Source: Kitasatospora sp. NBC_01246 (GTDB lineage Bacteria; Actinomycetota; Actinomycetes; Streptomycetales; Streptomycetaceae). From it: a DNA stretch of 64,000 nt. Shown in pieces: positions 7,597 to 15,121 of the stretch (positions within the stretch are counted from its first letter, which is position 1; each line of letters begins with the position of its first letter). The notes beneath the pieces were generated by a model. It did no database searches, was not told where the DNA came from, and saw only the letters and a list, made by a program, of their open reading frames with translations. The position numbers and the translations under genes are program-made. The DNA lies in contig NZ_CP108484.1 in the NCBI RefSeq assembly GCF_036226505.1, positions 6,138,001 to 6,202,000 on the forward strand. The letters run 5' to 3'.

Positions 7597-8247
7597 TCAG
7601 TGGGCGGCGAGCAGGCCGGGCAGTTCGCGCATGTCGTGGAAGACGACGGTGCCGGGGCCCGCGAGCCGCTCGGCGGGGGTCAGGCCGCCGGCGTAGCCGA
7701 AGGCGCGCATGCCGGCGGCGCGGGCGGCCTCGACACCGGGGCGGCTGTCCTCGACCACCGCGCAGGCGGCCGGGTCGACGCCCGACCGCCGGGCGGCGTG
7801 CAGGAAGAGGTCCGGCGCGGGCTTGCCGCGGTCGACCTCGGTGGCACTGAAGATCCGGCCCGCGAAGTGCTCGTAGAGGCCGGTGCGGCCCAGGGTGTGA
7901 CGCATCTTCTCGTGCGAGCCGCTGGAGGCGACGCAGGTCGGCAGGGTGAGGGCGGCCAGCGCCTCGGGGACCCCGTCGACCGGGGCCAGCCCGGCGTCCA
8001 CCTGCTCGCGGTGGAGCTGCTCGAAACGACTGCTCCAGAGCGCCGCGGTGGCCTCCCCGAGCCGGGCGGCGACCTGCTCGCCGATCGAGGCGTGGGAGCG
8101 CCCGATGAACCGCTCGACCACCTCCGCCTCGGTGAGCGGCCAGCCCAGCTCCGCGCCCAGGGCGACCTGGACGCGGGCGGCGATGCGCTCGCTGTCGACC
8201 AGCACGCCGTCGCAGTCGAAAATCACCAGTTCTATCGGCTTGATCAT
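7597..8247 (-). CDS. HAD subfamily IA hydrolase (beta-phosphoglucomutase-like)
   Basis: The 216-residue protein carries the HAD motifs FDCDGVLVDSE (D11 nucleophile), VASSGSHEK (motif II), K-P-A-P-D-LFL (motif III) and VVEDSRPGVEAARAAG (motif IV). It has the helical cap of the phosphoglucomutase/glycerol-3-phosphatase group. The substrate is a small phosphorylated metabolite that cannot be named from sequence. The ATG at 8247 is preceded by GCGGGG. It converges with the phosphonatase-like HAD and sits 38 bp downstream of a decayed phospholipase C fragment on the same strand. Its link to phosphonate metabolism rests on position only. Confidence 0.85.
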   Translation of the reverse strand: MIKPIELVIFDCDGVLVDSERIAARVQVALGAELGWPLTEAEVVERFIGRSHASIGEQVAARLGEATAALWSSRFEQLHREQVDAGLAPVDGVPEALAALTLPTCVASSGSHEKMRHTLGRTGLYEHFAGRIFSATEVDRGKPAPDLFLHAARRSGVDPAACAVVEDSRPGVEAARAAGMRAFGYAGGLTPAERLAGPGTVVFHDMRELPGLLAAH

Positions 8248-8285
8248 CCCCGCAGGATAGGGGGCGCCTTCGCCCGCCGGGCGGG

Positions 8286-8529
8286 TCAGTGCAGGGTGCC
8301 CGCGTAGCGCTGGGTGAAGCGGGTGCCGGTGGGTGCGGTGACGGCGCCGACGAAGCGGCGGACGAAGCCATCGGGGCCGTGGACGGTGAAGTCGTACCGG
8401 CCGTCGGTGGTGGCGGCGTCCCAGGTGCGGGTACGGGTGGCGCCGGGGGCGACGGTGGAGGGCGGGCCGGCGAAGGCGTACACGATGTCGGGGTGGACGG
8501 TGTCGGGGAGGGGGGACAACTCGCCGTCG
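8286..8529 (-). pseudogene. fragment of a phosphocholine-specific phospholipase C C-terminal (DUF756) domain
   Basis: The minus-strand frame ending at 8286 contains about 80 residues with PSTVAPGATRTRTWDAA followed by GRYDFTVHGPDGFVRRF, which resembles the small C-terminal repeat of bacterial phospholipases C (YDxxVHGPNGFLRRF). The catalytic domain, over 500 residues in intact enzymes, is missing. The frame upstream of 8529 is low-complexity with no start site that makes sense. I read it as the remnant of a deleted plc gene. The family call is by eye and could be wrong for so short a piece. Confidence 0.5.
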
Positions 8530-8608
8530 ATTGCCGGCCGTTGACGAGCGGGGGAGTCGCATCCGGTGCGCCCGGCACACGCGTCGCGGCTACGGCGAAG
8601 AGCCACGG

Positions 8609-8642
8609 CGCCCGCCCCGCCGCCGTGCGCGCGGGGCGGGCG
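8609..8642 (-). terminator. hairpin terminator after the SMR gene
   Basis: CGCCCGCCCCGC (8609-8620) and GCGGGGCGGGCG (8631-8642) form a perfect 12-bp stem over a 10-nt loop. It lies just past the stop of the SMR gene at 8649 and closes the long transporter operon. Confidence 0.75.
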
Positions 8643-8648
8643 GGCGGC

Positions 8649-8969
8649 TCAGTGGGTGCCCTTCAGGTTGAGCACCACCACGCCGACGATGATCAGGGCC
8701 AGGCCGAGCCACTGGAGCCGGCCCAGCGACTCGCCGAAGGCGATCACGCCGATGCCCGCCACGGCGGCCGTACCGGCGCCGGACCAGACGGCGTAGGCGA
8801 CCGAGACCGGTATGTGCTTCAGGGCCCTGCCGAGCAGGGCGAAGGAGAGCACGTAGCCGACGGCGACGCCGAGGCTCGGCCAGAGGCGGGTGAAGCCCTC
8901 GGTGAGCTTGAGGGCGCTGGTGGCGCAGACCTCACTGACGATGGCGAGGGCGAGCAGGAGATAGGGCAT
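8649..8969 (-). CDS. small multidrug resistance (SMR/EmrE-like) transporter
   Basis: The 106-residue protein has four transmembrane helices and the SMR key residues. Glu13 (AIVSEVCAT) matches the proton/substrate-binding Glu14 of EmrE, and the tryptophan motif AYAVWSGAGTA is intact. SMR proteins exchange protons for quaternary ammonium compounds, and some move choline or betaine. The gene follows the HAD stop by 6 bp and is the last of the transporter operon (phnS to here). A role in moving the trimethylammonium product or substrate of the phosphonate pathway is therefore possible. This is inference from context; drug export remains the generic annotation. Confidence 0.9.
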   Translation of the reverse strand: MPYLLLALAIVSEVCATSALKLTEGFTRLWPSLGVAVGYVLSFALLGRALKHIPVSVAYAVWSGAGTAAVAGIGVIAFGESLGRLQWLGLALIIVGVVVLNLKGTH

Positions 8970-8975
8970 GGCCGG

Positions 8976-9740
8976 TCACACCGCGGGTGCGGCGCCGAGC
9001 TTCCCCAGCAGCGCGAGGTCGGCGTTCACCAGGCTGTCCAGCAGGGTGACGCGCGATCCCCGGGGGATGGGCGTGGCGGTCGAGGGGACGGCGAGCACCG
9101 CGCAGCCCGCGGCGGCGGCCGAGGCGACGCCGGTCGGGGTGTCCTCGACGGCCACGCAGTCGGCCGGGTCGAGGCCCAGCCGCTCGGCGGCGGCGAGGTA
9201 GGGGTCGGGCGCGGGCTTGGTGCGCGGGGTGTCCTCGGCGGCCAGCGTCACGGCGAACCAGTCGCGGCCGATGGTGGACAGCACGAGGTCGACCACCCGG
9301 CGCGGGGAGGCCGACACCAGCGCGGTGGGCACCCGGGCGTCCCGGAGCTCGGCGAGCAGGGCGAGCGCCCCCGGCCGCGGGACGGTCTGGGCGGCGACCT
9401 TGCCGGCGAAGGACTCGCCGAGGCGGTCGGCGAGTTCGGCCTCGCTGAGGCTGGTGCCGCTGACCCGGTGCAGGTGGGCGGCGGTGTGCTCGATGGCCTG
9501 GCCGAGCACCTCGGGCGCGTCCTGGTCGGTGAGCGGGTGGCGCAGCTCGTCGGCGAGTTCGGCGGCGGCCTGCCACCAGAGGTGCTCGGTGTCGACGAGG
9601 GTGCCGTCCATGTCGAACAGGACGGCGGCGGGCGCGGCGGATCCGGGCTTCGCCGGGTCGGCCTTCGTGGGGTCGGGCTGGGCCGGGGCCGGCTGTGCGG
9701 AATCGGGCTGTGCGGAATCGGGCTGAGCGGTATCAGGCAT
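8976..9740 (-). CDS. HAD subfamily IA phosphatase within the phosphonate transporter operon
   Basis: The 254-residue enzyme has FDMDGTLVDTEHLWW (nucleophile motif), VSASPRRVVD (motif II), K-P-A-P-D-PYL (motif III) and VEDTPTGVASAAAAG (motif IV). A 35-residue N-terminal tail of imperfect AQPDS-type repeats precedes the fold and is encoded by a short DNA tandem repeat. The ATG at 9740 has GAAGGT upstream. The gene lies 38 bp after the ABC ATPase gene and is co-transcribed with it, so it probably acts on a phosphorylated compound from the same pathway. The substrate is unknown. It is distinct from the phosphonatase-like HAD near 7 kb. Confidence 0.87.
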   Translation of the reverse strand: MPDTAQPDSAQPDSAQPAPAQPDPTKADPAKPGSAAPAAVLFDMDGTLVDTEHLWWQAAAELADELRHPLTDQDAPEVLGQAIEHTAAHLHRVSGTSLSEAELADRLGESFAGKVAAQTVPRPGALALLAELRDARVPTALVSASPRRVVDLVLSTIGRDWFAVTLAAEDTPRTKPAPDPYLAAAERLGLDPADCVAVEDTPTGVASAAAAGCAVLAVPSTATPIPRGSRVTLLDSLVNADLALLGKLGAAPAV

Positions 9741-9778
9741 GGCGGTACCTTCGGTGGTTCGTCGGACGAGCGGACAGG

Positions 9779-10864
9779 TCAGACCGTACGACGGTCGACC
9801 AGGACCGGGCGCTCCGGCAGCGACAGCGCGGCGCGCGTGCCGACCGGCAGGAGGGCGGCGGCGTCGGTCGGCAGGTCGGCCTTGACCTCGGTGCCGTCGT
9901 CGAGCCGGACGGTGAGGCGGGTGACGGCGCCCAGGAAGGACGCGGAGACCACCAGCGCCTGGCCGTTCAGGGCCGGGACCAGCGACACGTTCTCCGGCCG
10001 GACCAGCACGTCGAGCGAGCCGTCCGCCGGCGCGGCCCCGTCCACCGCGTGGCGGCGGCCGAGCACCTCGACGCCGTCGGCGGTGCGGGTGCAGGGGATG
10101 CGGCTCATGGTGCCGACGAACTCGGCGACGAAGGCGGTGGCCGGGCGGGCGTACAGCTCGGACGGTGTGGCGCACTGCTCCAGCCGGCCCGCGCGCAGCA
10201 CCGCGACCCGGTCGGCCATCGAGAGCGCCTCCTCCTGGTCGTGGGTGACGAACAGGGTGGTGATCCCCAGCTCCTGCTGGAGGCGGCGGATCTCCTCGCG
10301 CAGCGAGAGGCGGACCTTGGCGTCCAGGGCGGAGAGCGGCTCGTCGAGCAGCAGCACGCGCGGCCGCAGGGCGAGCGCGCGGGCGAGCGCGATGCGCTGC
10401 TGCTGGCCGCCGGACATCTGGTGCGGGTAGCGGTCGGCGTGCTGCGGCAGACCGACCAGCTCCAGCAGCTCCTGGGCGCGCCTGCGGCGTTCGGCCTTGC
10501 CGGTGCCGCGCATCCGCATGCCGAAGGCCACGTTGTCGGCGGCGGTCAGGTGCGGGAACAGGCTGTAGGACTGGAACACCATGCCCGCGTCGCGCCGGTG
10601 CGCGGGGATGCGGGTGATGTCCTCGCCGTCCACCAGCACCTGGCCGGAGTCGTGCTGCTCGAAGCCGGCCAGGATGCGCAGCGCGGTCGTCTTGCCGCAG
10701 CCGGACGGGCCGAGCAGGGCGAGGAGCTCGCCGGGCCGGACGGTCAGGTCGAGGCCGTCCAGCGCGGTGGTGGCACCGAACGAGCGGCGCAGGCCGAGGA
10801 ATTCGACGGTCGCGCCGCCGGGTGCGAGGTGGGTGCCGGCGACGGGGGCGGTAACCGTGGTCAT
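9779..10864 (-). CDS. phnT: ABC transporter ATP-binding protein, 2-aminoethylphosphonate type
   Basis: The 361-residue ATPase has Walker A GPSGCGKTT (52-60), Q-loop VFQSYS, signature SGGQQQR (151-157), Walker B VLLLDEP (170-176) and the switch His in VTHDQEE. A TOBE-type C-terminal domain follows (LVRPENVSLVP onward). The sequence and the partner genes match the PhnT component of PhnSTUV importers. It couples ATP hydrolysis to phosphonate import with the two permeases encoded 22 bp upstream. It is the fourth gene of the operon that starts at the solute-binding protein. Spermidine or iron importers have similar ATPases, so the assignment leans on the neighbours. Confidence 0.85.
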   Translation of the reverse strand: MTTVTAPVAGTHLAPGGATVEFLGLRRSFGATTALDGLDLTVRPGELLALLGPSGCGKTTALRILAGFEQHDSGQVLVDGEDITRIPAHRRDAGMVFQSYSLFPHLTAADNVAFGMRMRGTGKAERRRRAQELLELVGLPQHADRYPHQMSGGQQQRIALARALALRPRVLLLDEPLSALDAKVRLSLREEIRRLQQELGITTLFVTHDQEEALSMADRVAVLRAGRLEQCATPSELYARPATAFVAEFVGTMSRIPCTRTADGVEVLGRRHAVDGAAPADGSLDVLVRPENVSLVPALNGQALVVSASFLGAVTRLTVRLDDGTEVKADLPTDAAALLPVGTRAALSLPERPVLVDRRTV

Positions 10865-10886
10865 GATGGGGATCGCTCCGGGGGCT

Positions 10887-11735
10887 TCAGGAAGTGGTGG
10901 TCTTGTGGCGGCGCTCGCGGCCGACGGTGGCCAGCAGGAGCAGCAGCAGCCAGGTGATCAGCAGGCTCAGGATGGAGACCGCGACCGACATGTGGGCCTG
11001 GCTGTTGCCGACCGAGTAGATCCACACCGGGAAGGGCTGGTAGCCGAGGATCGAGGCGGCGGTGAACTCGCCGAGGACCAGGGCCAGGGTGAGGAAGGAG
11101 GCGTTCAGCAGCGCGCCGCGCAGGTTGGGCAGCACCACGGTGAACACCGCGCGCGGCCAGCTCGCGCCGCAGTTGCGGGCGGCCTCGACCAGGGTGCGCA
11201 GGTCCACCGCGCGCAGACCGGCGTCCAGCGCCCGGTAGGCGAGCGGGAGCGACATCAGCACGTAGGCGATGACCAGCACCAGCGGGAAGTCCGGGTCCTG
11301 GATGAACACGAAGGTCTGGAAGAACGGCGTGTCCATCAGGTAGTCCGGGCCCCAGCGCAGCACGCCGATCAGGCCGGCGGTCAGCGCGACCGGCGGGACG
11401 ACCAGCGGCAGGGTGCAGAGCACGTCGATCACCGGACGCAGCCTCGGCGAGCCGAGCCGCACCGCGATCAGCGCCGGTACCAGCAGGAGCAGCAGCACCA
11501 GGACGGTGACCACGGCCAGGCCCAGGGTGAGCCAGAGGCTGTCCAGGAAGCCGGGGGCGCTGAGCAGTCCGGTGTACGCCTCGAAGGAGTAGCCCTTCGG
11601 GTCGTCGATCGAGAAGTAGCCGGCGGCGGCCAGCGGGACGACGAAGTAGACGCCCGCGAGCAGCAGGACGGCGCCGCGCCACCAGCGCACCTTGCGGCGC
11701 GGCGAGGAGGGGCGGGCGGAGGTCAGCTGAGCCAT
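10887..11735 (-). CDS. ABC transporter permease, 2-aminoethylphosphonate type (second subunit)
   Basis: The 282-residue integral membrane protein has about six helices and a permease coupling loop, EAARNCGASWPRAVFTVVLPNLRGALLN, that docks onto the ATPase. The ATG at 11735 has GGAG upstream and lies inside the preceding permease gene (13-bp overlap), so translation is coupled. It corresponds to the PhnV-like half of the channel. Its 3' end is 22 bp from the ATPase start. Confidence 0.87.
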   Translation of the reverse strand: MAQLTSARPSSPRRKVRWWRGAVLLLAGVYFVVPLAAAGYFSIDDPKGYSFEAYTGLLSAPGFLDSLWLTLGLAVVTVLVLLLLLVPALIAVRLGSPRLRPVIDVLCTLPLVVPPVALTAGLIGVLRWGPDYLMDTPFFQTFVFIQDPDFPLVLVIAYVLMSLPLAYRALDAGLRAVDLRTLVEAARNCGASWPRAVFTVVLPNLRGALLNASFLTLALVLGEFTAASILGYQPFPVWIYSVGNSQAHMSVAVSILSLLITWLLLLLLATVGRERRHKTTTS

Positions 11736-12682
11736 CGGGCACTCCGGCGCTGGAGGGGGAGGTACACGGCCATCACCAGGACGGCCACCACGATCATGTT
11801 GAGGCTGAGGGCGAGCGCGAGGTTGCCCTGGCCGACCAGCACGTTGCCGGAGAGCGCGTCCGCGATCGAGCGGCTGACCAGCGGCACGGTCGCGCCGACC
11901 ATGGCCGCGGCGGTGGCGTACGCGGCGAAGGCGCTGCCGAACAGCAGCACGAAGCCGCCCAGCAGGGAGGGCAGCAGGATCGGCAGCGCGACGTGCAGCC
12001 AGTACTGGACGGTGGTGGCCCGGTTGTTGTGGGCCGCCTCGCGCCACTGCACCCGCAGGCCGTCCAGGGCCGGGGTGATGGTGAGCACCATCAGCGGGAT
12101 GAGGAAGTACAGGTAGACGATGGTCAGGCCGGTGAAGGAGTAGAGCGACCAGCCGTGGTCCGTCAGGTGGAGCAGTTTGGTGACCTCGCCCGCGTTGCCG
12201 AGGGTGGCGACGAACGCGAAGGCGAGCGGCAGGCCGCCGAAGTTGGCGAGCACGCCGGAGGCGGTCAGCACCGCCTGGCGCAGCCAGGTCTGCCGGGAGG
12301 TCACCACGGCCTGCGCGATCGGCAGGCCGATCAGGGTGGCGAGCAGCGCGGTCAGCGCGGACAGCTTGAGGCTGCTGAGCATCGCCGTCCAGTACGCGCC
12401 CTGGACGGAGTCCCTGATGTTGTCGAGGGTGAACTGGCCGCCCCCGCCCTCCGCGTCGCTGGAGGTGGTGAACGCGCCGATCACGATGGCGACGGCGGGG
12501 AGGCCGAAGCCGATCAGGAAGAAGAGGAAGAGCGGCACCGTGGCGAGCCAGGATCCGCCGCGCGGGCGCCGGCGGGTGGGCCGGGCGGGGGTGGGGGTGG
12601 GAGCGGTGGCGGACGCCCCCGCGCCGCCACCGTGAACGGTGGCGGCGGGGGTGGTCGGCACCGGGGTGGGAGCCGTGGTCAT
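11723..12682 (-). CDS. ABC transporter permease, 2-aminoethylphosphonate type (first subunit)
   Basis: The 319-residue permease has an unusual N-terminal tail of about 40 Pro/Thr/Ala-rich residues, then six hydrophobic segments. Its coupling loop EAAHNNRATTVQYWLHVALP is near residue 210. It corresponds to the PhnU-like half of a phosphonate importer. It starts 39 bp after the solute-binding protein gene and overlaps the second permease by 13 bp. Confidence 0.87.
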   Translation of the reverse strand: MTTAPTPVPTTPAATVHGGGAGASATAPTPTPARPTRRRPRGGSWLATVPLFLFFLIGFGLPAVAIVIGAFTTSSDAEGGGGQFTLDNIRDSVQGAYWTAMLSSLKLSALTALLATLIGLPIAQAVVTSRQTWLRQAVLTASGVLANFGGLPLAFAFVATLGNAGEVTKLLHLTDHGWSLYSFTGLTIVYLYFLIPLMVLTITPALDGLRVQWREAAHNNRATTVQYWLHVALPILLPSLLGGFVLLFGSAFAAYATAAAMVGATVPLVSRSIADALSGNVLVGQGNLALALSLNMIVVAVLVMAVYLPLQRRSARWLS

Positions 12683-12721
12683 GAGTGGGATCAGCCCGTT
12701 TCGGGTTGCTGCGGCCGGGTG

Positions 12722-13894
12722 TCAGCCTGCGATGGCCTTGGTCCAGTTCTCGGTGACGACCTTCTTGGCGGCCGTGATCTGGTCCTGGGTCGGGAAGGTG
12801 GTGAACGGCTTCTCGACGGCGGGCAGCTTGGCGGCGGCCGCGGTGTCGAGGGTGCCGTCCTTCTTCAGGGCCTCGAAGGTGGAGGGGGTGGCGTAGCCGC
12901 CGAGGAAGAGGTTCTGGCCCTCGGCGCTGAACAGGTACTCCTGCCACAGGCGGGCGGCCGCCGGGTGCGGGGCCCACTTGTTGACGGCCTGGTTGTAGAA
13001 CTGGGCGTAGCTGCCGTCGGAGGGGACGGAGACCTTCCAGTCGACGCCCTTCTCCTTGAACTCGTCGGTGTATCCGGCGTTCAGGTACGACCAGTCGATC
13101 GAGATCGGGGTCTCGCCCTTCTCGATGGTGGCCGGGGTGGACTCGACGGGGTTGAAGTTGCCCGTGGCCTTCAGCTTGCCGAAGAAGTCGATGCCGGGCT
13201 GGATGTTGTCCAGCGAACCGCCGTTGGCGAGCGCGGCCGCGTAGACGCCGCCGAACGCGGAGCCGGACTTGGTCGGGTTGCCGTTCAAGGCGACCTGGCC
13301 CTTGTACTCGGGCTTGAGCAGGTCCGCGAAGGTCTTCGGGCAGTTCGGGATCTTCTTGGCGTCGCAGCCGATGGAGACGTAGCCGCCGTAGTCGTTGACG
13401 GCGGCGCCGTTCGCGTCCTTCATGGTGTCCGGCACCTTGTCGAAGGTGGCCACCTTGTAGGGGGCGAGCAGGCCGTCCTTGACCGCCTGGAGCGCGAACG
13501 CGCTGCCGAGGTCGACGACGTCGGGGGCGCGGTCCTGGCCCTTGCGGGAGGTGATCGCGTTGATCTCGTCCTGGCTGGAGCCGTCCGGGTTCTCGTCCTC
13601 GATCTCGATGCCGTACTTGGCCTTGAACGAGTCCATGATCTTGCCGTAGTTGGCCCAGTCCCTGGGCAGCGTGATGACGTGCAGCTTGCCCTCCTTCTTG
13701 GCGGCGGCGACGAGGCCGTCCAGACCGCCGAAGTCGGCGAGCGAGGTGGCGTCCTTGGCGTCCTTCGCGCCGGCCTTGGCGGCGTCACCGGACTTCGGGG
13801 CGGTCGAACCGGCGGAGCCGCAGGCGGTGAGGGAGAGCGCGGCGGCGGTCAGTACGGCCGCGAAGGCGGCGGCGCGGGCACGGTGCACGGTCAC
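12722..13894 (-). CDS. phnS: phosphonate (2-aminoethylphosphonate-type) ABC transporter solute-binding lipoprotein
   Basis: The 390-residue lipoprotein has a signal peptide with lipobox L-T-A-C (Cys25), then a Lys/Ala-rich linker and a two-lobed type-2 binding fold. Typical parts are KEGKLHVITLPRDWANYG, PDVVDLGSAFALQAV and KGETPISIDWSYLN, as in the PhnS/extracellular-solute-binding family. It captures the phosphonate outside the membrane for the two permeases. The GTG at 13894 has AGGAG 8 nt upstream. This is the first gene of a six-gene operon ending with the SMR transporter. A shared palindromic operator and a possible Pho box lie upstream. Confidence 0.86.
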   Translation of the reverse strand: MTVHRARAAAFAAVLTAAALSLTACGSAGSTAPKSGDAAKAGAKDAKDATSLADFGGLDGLVAAAKKEGKLHVITLPRDWANYGKIMDSFKAKYGIEIEDENPDGSSQDEINAITSRKGQDRAPDVVDLGSAFALQAVKDGLLAPYKVATFDKVPDTMKDANGAAVNDYGGYVSIGCDAKKIPNCPKTFADLLKPEYKGQVALNGNPTKSGSAFGGVYAAALANGGSLDNIQPGIDFFGKLKATGNFNPVESTPATIEKGETPISIDWSYLNAGYTDEFKEKGVDWKVSVPSDGSYAQFYNQAVNKWAPHPAAARLWQEYLFSAEGQNLFLGGYATPSTFEALKKDGTLDTAAAAKLPAVEKPFTTFPTQDQITAAKKVVTENWTKAIAG

Positions 13895-14011
13895 GGGTCA
13901 GTCTCCTGATCAGGGGCGTACTGCGAGGGGTGCGTTTCGCGGGGGTGCGTCTCGCTGAGAGGTGCTTCTTCACAAGGGCGGGCCAGGCGATCAGTCGTTC
14001 GGAACCGTCCG

Positions 14012-14027
14012 AGTTGACTAGCCAACT
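14012..14027. promoter_or_regulatory. putative GntR operator, site 2 (phnS/gntR divergent promoter)
   Basis: AGTTGACTAGCCAACT is a near-perfect palindrome, 118 bp before phnS and about 200 bp before gntR. It shares AGTTG-n2-TAGCCAACT with site 3, which marks it as a regulon operator rather than a chance dyad. Confidence 0.75.
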
Positions 14028-14054
14028 TCGCCTGACGGAGGTAAGTACGCCGGA

Positions 14055-14076
14055 GTCCGGTGACGGGAAGGTGAAC
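14055..14076 (-). promoter_or_regulatory. possible PhoP (Pho box) direct repeat upstream of phnS
   Basis: On the minus strand two 11-nt units follow each other: GTTCACCTTCC and CGTCACCGGAC. Both resemble the streptomycete PhoP direct-repeat unit (GTTCACC core). The position, about 160 bp before phnS, would fit phosphate-starvation control of a phosphonate importer. Two degenerate units in high-GC DNA are weak evidence. Confidence 0.35.
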
Positions 14077-14227
14077 GGATGGCCCAGAACCGGGGGCGGC
14101 TACGGGAACGGTCGAATCAGGGCCTCGGTCAGTGATCGACCGAATGCGATGCTTCGAAGGCGCAGCGGGATAAAGTCGGGCTGTCCGGGCCGGTACGGCT
14201 GCGCAGGACACCGCCCCAGGAGGGACA

Positions 14228-15073
14228 TTGACTGACGTGGCACTGGAGCCCGACCGCCCCGCGGTCCCTGCGGCACCCGCGGCCCCCGCCGCCCCCGTGG
14301 CCCCTGCCGCGCCGGGTCAGGAGCGCGCCGCCGGTGCGCTCTACCGCAAGGTCGCCGCCGATCTGCGCGAGGCGATCACCACCGGCGCGTTCGGCGAGGC
14401 CGGCCGGCTGCCCGCCGAGGGCACGCTGGCCGAGCAGTACGGGGTCTCCCGCGGCACCGTCCGCCAGGCGCTCGCCGTGCTGCGCTCGGACGGCCTGGTC
14501 ACCTCCCGGCGCGGCACCCGGCGGGTGGTGCTGGGCACCGCCCGGGTGCAGAGCTTCTCCGAACTGCTGAGCTTCACGCACTGGGCCTACTCGATGGGCG
14601 AGGAGCCCGGCGGCATCCTGGACTCGCTGGTGCGCCGGCCGGCCGACGCAGCCGAGCGCGAGCAGCTGCGCCTGGAGGCCGGCTCCGAGGTGTACGTCAC
14701 CGTCCGGCTGCGCACGCTCTCCGGCGCGGCGGTGATGGTGGAGCGGACGGTCTACCCGCCCCGGGTCGGCGAGATCGTCGCCCAGCTGCCGGCCGACGTG
14801 GTCTCGCACACCGAAGTCCTGCGCGAGCACGGCATCCTGTTCACGGACGCCGACCACACCATCGACATAGTCGCCGCCAACGCGGAGGACGCCCGGCTGC
14901 TCGGCTGCCGCCGGGGCAGCCCGCTGCTGCGCGAGCGGCGCCGGACCACCGACCCGACCGGGATGCCGGTGGAGTGGTCCCAGGACCGCTACCTGCCCGG
15001 CACGGTGGCCTTCAGCATCCACAACTCGCTGGCCACCTCGGCCCTCTCGCGGCACGCCCGGGAGGGTGACTGA
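14228..15073 (+). CDS. GntR-family (HutC-type) regulator, probable controller of the phosphonate regulon
   Basis: The 281-residue protein has a Pro/Ala-rich N-terminal tail, then the GntR winged helix (LYRKVAADLREAITTG, then LAEQYGVSRGTVRQALAVLRSDG) at about residues 38-105. A HutC/UTRA-like effector domain ends with RYLPGTVAFSI. Such regulators sense pathway substrates or intermediates. It sits between the importer operon and tmpAB, divergent from the first. The palindromes before tmpC, phnS and tmpAB are the likely binding sites. The TTG at 14228 follows AGGAGG closely; a GTG at 14237 is an alternative that loses three residues. Confidence 0.87.
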   Translation: MTDVALEPDRPAVPAAPAAPAAPVAPAAPGQERAAGALYRKVAADLREAITTGAFGEAGRLPAEGTLAEQYGVSRGTVRQALAVLRSDGLVTSRRGTRRVVLGTARVQSFSELLSFTHWAYSMGEEPGGILDSLVRRPADAAEREQLRLEAGSEVYVTVRLRTLSGAAVMVERTVYPPRVGEIVAQLPADVVSHTEVLREHGILFTDADHTIDIVAANAEDARLLGCRRGSPLLRERRRTTDPTGMPVEWSQDRYLPGTVAFSIHNSLATSALSRHAREGD

Positions 15074-15121
15074 ACTCCGGCGCCGGAGCGGGGAGTCGGA
15101 CCGGCCGACGCCCCGATCCCC

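Larger units (their letters stand above)
13895..14227. promoter_or_regulatory. divergent promoter region between phnS and gntR
   Basis: This 333-bp region serves both phnS (leftward) and the GntR gene (rightward). It holds the second copy of the shared palindrome (14012-14027) and a phosphate-box-like repeat (14055-14076). No coding frame is convincing. Confidence 0.7.
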
